Assembly (NCBI RefSeq): GCF_003086295.3
Contig: NC_092053.1
Location: 83,141,671-83,205,670 of the forward strand
Source of the DNA: Arachis hypogaea
Taxonomy: Eukaryota; Streptophyta; Magnoliopsida; Fabales; Fabaceae
Length of the DNA: 64,000 nucleotides
Direction: 5' to 3'
Part shown: in pieces, positions 56,720 to 64,000 of the stretch
Layout: every line of letters begins with the position of its first letter
Numbering within the stretch: the first letter of the stretch is position 1
Notes under the pieces: model-generated
The model's input: only the letters and a program-made list of their open reading frames with translations
The model's database searches: none
What the model was told of the DNA's origin: nothing
Made by a program: the position numbers and the translations under genes

Positions 56720-58022
56720 TATAACATCCCTTCCAGCAAAATACCTTGCTTAAGTCATGGTATTTCTACTAGAAAGAACGTTACGTGACCTTTTCTAATA
56801 TTAACTACTTAATTACTGAGCCTTTGTATCGAGTTCGCGTTTCAGTTTTAAGAAAATTCCAGAAAAAATTTGTTTGTTTCTTTTTTATATTCATTAAAGT
56901 CATAATTCAAACATTCAAAAATAATAATAATCACATAGATATTATTGATAATAATTCTTATACAAAAGAGACTAAATAAAACTCAAATACAATATACTAA
57001 ACCTACCCCACTATGTAAAATGAATTCTCAAAGGACAATAGCGAGGGGACTCTATGAAAGCAATTAAAACCATAAAGAAAGCCTACTGATCGCTTGCAGC
57101 TTCAAATTGCGTCTTCAAACCTGTCGCTGAAAGGGTGGAAAATTTGGGGTGAGGACCAAACCACATGTTCTCAGTAGAGGTCGAGAATGCCGTGAAAGTA
57201 AAGAATATAGCGCAAATAGTTAATTTCATTTTGAGACATTGAAAAGAAAACTACTTTCATTCGCAGTATTCATCGCTCGCCTTATATACACTTCTTTTGA
57301 AAACCAATGGCTCAACTTTCAAAAAATCTAAAACCTTCTTTAGAAGAATCAATTAATTATCCAAAATCCTAAACCCATATTTTACTTTATATATGTCTTA
57401 AAAGTTTTCCTAGACTGTATGAATGACTAATTTGTTCCAAGCATAGGTTCATTAAGTCTATACTGAACCAGCTTAATCTTTCATACTTTACTAAACCTCA
57501 AATACAAACCAATCACGGTCTTAGGCCCAAGCAATTCAATCAACACCCAATTCACTAAAACCCAGCCAATCAGATACAACCACAAGTAAAGAGATTCAAA
57601 CACAATCAAGAGCAATTACATCAAGTATAGCAATTAGCAGTTAAACAGAATTATTCACATAGGCAAACCAATTACAATATACACACCCAAAAAATGTCAC
57701 ATAGATGCATATGATGAATGTCTAGTCCTAGTACAAGCCATGAGCTCATGTGTCAGTTGGCTGCCCGCAATCCCGACATTTATCCGGTCACGAGTAATCC
57801 CGATTTTCCGAATACGATTTTCCGTTCCTAAATAAATGCGCATATAATAACAGCCGCTCATTTGAGACAGCCTCTGCTTACTGCAGGAAAATATATATAT
57901 ATACTCTGCTCTGCTCTGGGGAAGCGGAAAATGGCTGTAGGTAACTTAGTTTCCCTACAGAGGCTCTGGGTTGCATTAAGCAACTAATATATATAAATAT
58001 AGCTCTGGGTTGCATCAAGCAA

Positions 58023-58066
<44 letters not shown>

Positions 58067-60569
58067 AATATTTCTTTACTCTGCTCTGGTTTCTCTTTTC
58101 TCTGCATCTCTTTACTCTACTCTAGTTGTTCTGTTCTCTGTATCTCTTTACTTTCCTCTGAATACTCTTTCATCTGTATCTATATTACTCTTTTTCCCTT
58201 TATCTCTTTACTCTTTTGTAATTGTAAATATGCAAGCGGGACAAAACCCATGTCCTTGCTAGCAACTTTATAAACCAAATATATTTTCTCAAAAGAATCA
58301 GTAAAGTTATTATCGTTAAACAAGTCTCAAGTATTCATTTTGATTAAGTCCTTTTACTTTTATAAAAATTTGGACATAATCTACTTTAAAAATAGAACTT
58401 AGCCACCCTTACGGGTACCTTCCTTCTCAACATTTCATCAACCTCTTTCAGCAGTTGCCACAACAATGTATATTCTCAAAAACATTTGATAATAGTATAT
58501 AAAATCTATTTCTTAAATTCCATATCTAAAATAATTGTCAACACAACCTGGCAGCCTGATTTCCATTTTGTTTTTAAGATATCAAATGAATTCGGAATCA
58601 CGCAAACTTTATATCCATGCGACCGTCTCAGTATAAGCTTTCTATTAAATCAAAAATCATAATTTTTCGCTGACCCTAACTTCGGAAATATAAGCAAAAC
58701 CGTGACTGTTCTGCAGTGTTTTGAAACCAGAAGACAGCAGCAGCATACAACATTTGAAATTTCATATAAAATCCAAATTAAATCCAAACACCTTCAAAAT
58801 TAATGTGGTTAAACTTAACTTACCCAAATTTCTTTCTCAATTGGTTCCAGGGTCATACCGATTTTAATGAAGGAGTTATGTATCTTGGAAGTTAGGTAAT
58901 TTTCTGCAGAATTCTGTTTTACAAATCATTAAACACAACCTCTTCCAAGTCCCATAACTCACTTATTAAAACATGGAAAACCCTGAAATTTGAATCATAT
59001 GTACTAAACATACTCAAATTTCACCTCCAATTGGTTGCATCTTAATATCATTCCAGAATTAAAAATTATAAAATCTCAAAGTTACTGACTTAGAAAACAA
59101 AACCTGCCTTTTACTGCATAATACATCATTCTTTGAAAATCCAAATCTTTAAAACCACAACTCTAACAATTCTAAATGTTTATGAAATTAAAGTATTATG
59201 AACAAGGTTTAATTTAAAATTGGTTCCATTTCAAAATTCAAATTGCAGAATTTCCAATAGAGGAATCAAGTTGCTGTTGTGTTAAACGTCCTGCAGAAAA
59301 ACCAGATTTGACATCCCCAATTCAAAAATTCACCATAAATCATAAACTTAATGAAAAAGTCTCAAATTTACCAGTTTAGTTTCTTATATCCCCAAGTTTA
59401 ACCCAGGCTTGGTCTCATGCAACTCCGATCATTACGTAAGTAGTTATAGCTTTTCAAAATTTTCTGATTTCGTTTAAAATTATGCAGAAAATCAGATTTT
59501 AGAGTTCAACTTTGAAAAATCATAACTAATTCTCTAGTTGATATGAAATCTTAAAAATTGAATTTTCACAATTACACTAAATATAATTGACATAACATTT
59601 AAATTCTTATAATTTCAGTCACTATAGAGTTACTAAATCACTTTCAAAGTTGCCGTTTTATTTCAAGAGAACTTGATTTTCAGCAAACCATTTAGTATTC
59701 AAAATCCAACCCCTCAATACCCCTCAACACCAATTCCAAATTAACCACCAACCAAGTTCATTAACCTTACAATATACCAAATAACAGCTTAACGTCAACG
59801 AATCCAACATAACCCATTAAAATTCAGAAATTCTCAACAATTAGTCATCAAACAATTCCCAATCCACATAATCAATCCATATCACTAATCAACAATTCCA
59901 AATCACAATCTCAACCATTCCAATCACAATTTCAGCCACAATTCAATATTCACATAATCAATCAATTATCACAGCTACTAAATCTATTTGCAGTTATTCA
60001 TAAAACATTGTAGGAATTCTTAAATTGAAATCGTTTTAAACCCCCTACCTCGATGTCGCAATTGCATAGTTTAACGCAACAATCCCTGCTTAGTCTAAAC
60101 TGGCAACTACAGTGGCAATTTCAACGCAACCGGTACGGTGGCAGTAGCATCAATTCTGGTTACGCTCGCAGCAATGGCAATTTCGGCATTTTCAGCATAA
60201 CACCATAATACTAAAACAGAGATATTGGCTATCATAATTAAAATAAGAACATAATATAGAAACAAAATACCAAATAGAACAAGAGCAAGAGCGTTACAGG
60301 GTTAGGAATAGAGGTTCAATGTCAAAACAAAGAGGATGGTGCAGTCGCTTTTCTCCCCCGGCGACAAGTTCCAGCTGTAACAATTCCAACAACTATAGTG
60401 TACTCAAGAACATTAAAGATGGGGACAAGGTCATTCTAAAGCAACAAAAGATTCATAGATAATGACTCCGGTAACTAGGGAACAACGAACTCACCCATAT
60501 GAACAGCAGCAACCAAGGTCTCTGGCGACGGCGGCGGAAGAGGAACGAGTCCTCCTCTGCTGCGTTACT
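56720..60569 (-). repeat. 5' LTR of element F, cut by element G
   Basis: Aligns with 49957 to about 53793. Its terminal dinucleotide is TA on the plus strand instead of TG (minus strand TA instead of CA). The TA run is longer here (58026-58064) than in the other LTR. Confidence 0.88.
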
Positions 60570-61613
60570 TGTAACACCCTAACTACCAAAGCTCGCACTT
60601 CCGGCTGCGCGACTCTGATAGCTTGGACATTACGACGACACTTATACTATTTAATACTAAAATATGAGCCTGTTTGAAACTTTAAACCGCAATACCGCTC
60701 CCAAAGATACTTTCGTTCGATAACGTACATCCATAAATACCATTCAACTTACAACAACTCATAAAGAGTACATCCATATATATACATAAATATATATAAA
60801 TAATATTACAAACATAATCCAATACAATTCCTATCCCTCTTACAGATTATATCAAGATAAAGGCGAGGGTACAATAAACCATAACTAAAATAATATAGAG
60901 CATCACAACAACAATTAAATAAGCTCTTCGTAACTTCTGCGCCCATATCCTGAAAGGGGAAAAATGTAGGGGGGTGAGAACATCATCCTCGAAAGGGTTC
61001 TCAGTAGGGGGTTTTTGGGAATTACTGTAATAGGATACATGAAGATAATCGCACCAGTGATTAATAACCGTCTTATGCCTCTTTTCAAAAACAACGGTTT
61101 ACAATAAAAGAGGAATCGGAAATCTTTTCTGAAAGAGGAACAGTTCAATTCTCAAAAACTCAAAAGCCTTTCAAAACGGTTTATCTATGCTGAACCAAAG
61201 TAGCCTTTCATATTTTATTCCAAACCAGAAACACAAAACCGAAATCAACCATCAGTTCATCTTATTCCAACCACGGCCCTAGGCCCAAACAATCCAACCA
61301 GCAACCAATCACCACAATCCAACAGAGTCCCAGATGCAAACACAGATAGGAAGTTCAAGCACAAACAAACAGTTATTACAAGTAAAACAGTTAGCAATTA
61401 ATCACATAGGCAAACCAAGTATAATATGCACACCCAACCAATGTCACACAAATGCATATGATGCATGCCTGTCCCTAGTGGCTGATGATATCATCTGTCG
61501 GTTATAGAGCCAACCCGACAAGTCCTGGTAGCTAACCATTGGACTGTCCCTCTGTCGTGCATCCCCAACTCGAGTTATACTCATCATAAACTTGATCATA
61601 ATCATGATCCATA

Positions 61614-61667
61614 TCCATCACCCTCACTGGTGAATATTTATCCATCACCATCACTGGTGAATATTTA
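61614..61667. repeat. 27-bp tandem repeat, two units
   Basis: TCCATCACCMTCACTGGTGAATATTTA twice in tandem (one substitution); each unit holds the short palindrome TCACTGGTGA. Within element G. Confidence 0.85.
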
Positions 61668-61894
61668 TGGGGGCGAGCTCATCCGGGACTTTCACAGTGC
61701 CCGGCCACACTTACGACATAGGGTCAACAGAGTATCAAGTCTCAACCTGGAGCACGTGGAGGCTAGCCACTGCTACTACCCAGGGAAACTCGTATCTCAG
61801 ATAGTGGAAGTACAACATTCACATTTATCAATGATTCAGCATAAACATGCAATCAATCTCATCCATGGATCAACATCCATCTCAGCCATCCGGC

Positions 61895-62005
61895 TCACGG
61901 TCCATTCCAGAACCAGCCAATATTCATATCATACACAGCCATTCTGGCTCACGATTCAATCCAGAACCAATCAATATTCATAATCATACATAGCCATTCC
62001 GGCTC
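61895..62005. repeat. Diverged tandem duplication in element G
   Basis: Units of about 50-60 bp sharing CAATATTCATA, TCATACA, AGCCATTC and GGCTCA, present about twice with a partial third copy upstream. Confidence 0.5.
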
Positions 62006-63881
62006 ATAATAAAACAGCACTTCCACCATTCAAAATCATCAGATTTATGAAATCGGCATTTAAGCCATAAATCATTTTCTCAATTCATTTCACTTTGAAA
62101 TCGAGTTTCAACTCTTTTCAGCCTTGGCTTTAAAGATCTCATTTCTCAAATCATCTTAGGCTCATAAGCCACTTTTACTCAAGGTAAATTCCCCTTTGAA
62201 AACAATGCCACTCTCGGCATCCTCTTTCCAAACTTCCATAACCATGGCAAGTTAAAGATTTATTTTGAAACATTCAAAATCATCCATTCGACAATGGGAT
62301 TTTATAACAAAGTTTCTCGGTAGAGTCCCAAGTCTTTAGGGGAAGGTCAACTTACATCAATTCTTTAAAATTCATTGAAACTCTTAAAATCATAGATTCT
62401 CGGTTCAAGTAAATAAAATTGAATTTATTATGAAACCGAACCATACAAAATCACAAATTCCAACCCGGTCCAAAAATCAACTCATTTGAAACAGAACCGG
62501 TTCATTTGAATCAAACCGCTTTCAGATTTCTTTTTGGAACCCATTATTCCAACTCTTCCAAAATGCCTCAAACTTGATTACTCAATCAAAAGTCTAGGTT
62601 CCTTTAAAAATCACTAAAAACTCCTTTTTGTATTGAAATCAATATTAGAGCATCATTATTTCCTTCAGTGATTCAAACGGTAAAAATGGTTCAGTTCTAA
62701 ATACGCCGAACTCAACGTATAAGGTTCATCAAATAAATTAAGCTGGAAAGCGTAAATATCCTCTTAATAAATCAAATAATACAATTTCTTAAATCCAACC
62801 CTTTTAAATAACCTTTCAAACAAGACTAAGATTTTATAGAAATTTCGGCAGCACCTCCCCTAAAACTTGGACTTTTGCCACCCGGTTCGGGTCCCAACTA
62901 AACCGTTCCTCATTCCTTTTCAACAACACAAAATCAGAAATCAATTCAAATCAAACTAAATCCAATAATCGCCTCAGTGGCGTATCTCAAGGATACTATT
63001 TCAAAATCAACTCAACATCAATCGATTTAACTCATTTCCAAAGCTTTAAAGAATCGATTCAGCAATAAATCATTTGTCCGAAACCAAGTCAATTAAAGTA
63101 AACCAGGCTGAATTCAAAAGTGTTCTATCTTTCACATCTTCCAAATAATTGACTCAATTCAAACCAATCCTCAACGGATTAAACTCATCTCAAATCTTTA
63201 AAGAATCAACTTCAGACATTACATTTCACAAAGCCGCACAACAATTCAGCCAAACCAACATCCATAGTCATTCGAGTCAATCAAATAATACATAAGGCAG
63301 ATACAATCACCAAAAACACAACATCTCGCACCAGTATCCATATGTAATAATTCCAATACACAAAACATAGTTTTTGGAAAGCGCCCCTACCTCAAAACTC
63401 AATTCTATAATCCAAATGTCTCATAGAGTCCTTTCCGCCTCAACCCGAACTGACGGCAACCAAAACCTCAGCTCCAAGCCACTTTCGCAACAGTCTCAAC
63501 AACTCGAATCGCAACATACAACAACCGAAACTCAATCCTATAGCAATTAACGCCACAAACCTCAGCGTATGATAACAGAACGGTAACTAAAAGGCTTTCA
63601 AATCTAAACGCTTACCGAACCGAAGAAGAAACGGCTGAACCGAAGCAGCGGCGGTCTCCGAGCCGGTTTGGCGGCAGCCCGGCAGCCACCTCAAGCGACA
63701 GCGATGACCTGAACCATATGCAGTGACAGTGAGGTTTCCAGAAACTCAACGGAAAGGAGAACCAACTTAAGACCCTTACCGATAGACTTTTTCGGCGACG
63801 GCAAGGGCAGCTAGAAGCTCCGACGGTGCTCCGGAAGGTCACAGAACCACTCCCGGCGGTCCAAAACCCCTTTCTGACAAC

Positions 63882-63941
63882 GGCAGCTCCGGCAGAGGCA
63901 GCTCCGGCAGAGGCAGCTCCGGCAGAGGCAGCGCCGGCGAC
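63882..63941. repeat. 15-bp tandem repeat, four units
   Basis: GGCAGCTCCGGCAGA at 63882, 63897 and 63912, with a diverged fourth unit at 63927. Read on the minus strand it gives a short Ala/Gly/Ser repeat, which I do not regard as a gene. Confidence 0.85.
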
Positions 63942-64000
63942 ACAAACGGTGGCTGGACACAGTGGTTGGACTCCCAGCCCAGCCTCCATCCCTCCTCACT

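Larger units (their letters stand above)
49957..60569 (-). mobile_element. Element F: non-autonomous element with very long LTRs
   Basis: Two copies of a 5.1-kb LTR flank a 1.67-kb interior without coding capacity. Minus orientation follows from the tRNA-iMet-type PBS at 56705-56716 and from the purine-rich motif with GAGGGCGAAAATTTTTG before the left LTR, a pattern I associate with Tekay/Del-type chromoviruses (memory). The right LTR is interrupted at 60570 by element G; about 1.25 kb of it lies outside. It is inserted in the gag-protease part of E; the left flank is tagat. Confidence 0.8.
60570..64000 (-). mobile_element. Element G: long LTR running off the window
   Basis: Starts TGTAACACCCTAACTACC inside the LTR of F, preceded by ttact as candidate target duplication. 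Several blocks parallel element F in the same order and orientation: GGGGTGAGAAC...TTCTCAGTAGGGG near 60975-61010, ACGGCCCTAGGCCCAA near 61274, and CACACAAATGCATATGATG near 61445. It is therefore a related long-LTR family, read as minus strand by analogy. No PBS, interior or second end is in the window. The frames at 63612-63999 are repeat-driven. Confidence 0.7.

Noticed and set aside
63612..63999. Ala/Ser/Gly-rich and Cys/Arg-rich frames at the right edge
   Set aside because: Produced by the 15-bp GGCAGCTCCGGCAGA repeat in the LTR of G.

Overview
The window looks like gene-poor, heterochromatic DNA of a plant, most likely a legume and probably Arachis (peanut group). That placement rests on my memory of CTGGCGTTNAACGCCAG-type repeats and Athila-like elements in Arachis DNA; I could not search it. 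I see no host gene, tRNA gene or rRNA gene. Nearly every base belongs to transposable elements nested in one another, mostly Ty3/gypsy LTR retrotransposons of Athila type (gag-pol, then a separate ORF2; primer site matching the 3' end of tRNA-Asp).

Layout. 1-1855: a truncated LTR-like piece (J) with an AACGTT palindrome array. 1856-2331 and 12820-13923: two halves of a decayed minus-strand gag-pol (A), split by element B (2332-12819, +; target duplication cctgt/cccgt). B is non-autonomous, with an unfamiliar long ORF in place of pol. Its 3' LTR carries a CACTA-like DNA transposon (9759-12455), which itself contains a 5'LTR-PBS-gag fragment (K, 10170-12270, -). 13924-19320: the 3' part of element I (-), with a 2.4-kb LTR full of GGCGTGCCACGCC repeats and a broken ORF2. 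19321-25536: element H (+), a 5'-truncated pol and an ORF2 split by a solo LTR (23329-24718; TSD aaaac). 25537-44991: element D (-), a second copy of the B-type family, interrupted by full-length element C (30916-42985, +; TSD gaact). 44992-49956: element E (-), a pol-deleted relative of C inserted in D's LTR. 49957-60569: element F (-), with LTRs of about 5.1 kb, no coding capacity and a tRNA-iMet-type PBS, inserted in E. 60570-64000: the start of another long LTR (G), inserted in F and running off the window.

Only C is close to complete: its gag-pol frame runs unshifted from 33249 to 38135 but has four in-frame stops, and its ORF2 (39239-40372) is open. B, D, E and F lack pol and would need proteins supplied in trans.

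The most interesting signals are structural. (1) A short hairpin with an (A/G)GGA or GGA loop and a stem that changes by compensatory substitutions lies just upstream of the 3' LTR in B, C, D, E and I. A second copy lies further inside each element, each time next to a polypurine-tract-like motif. (2) Palindromic arrays sit between pol and ORF2 in most elements. The sequence differs between families but the position does not, and in E the period is exactly 31 bp. (3) The B/D family shares a long ORF of unknown function, broken at different places in the two copies.
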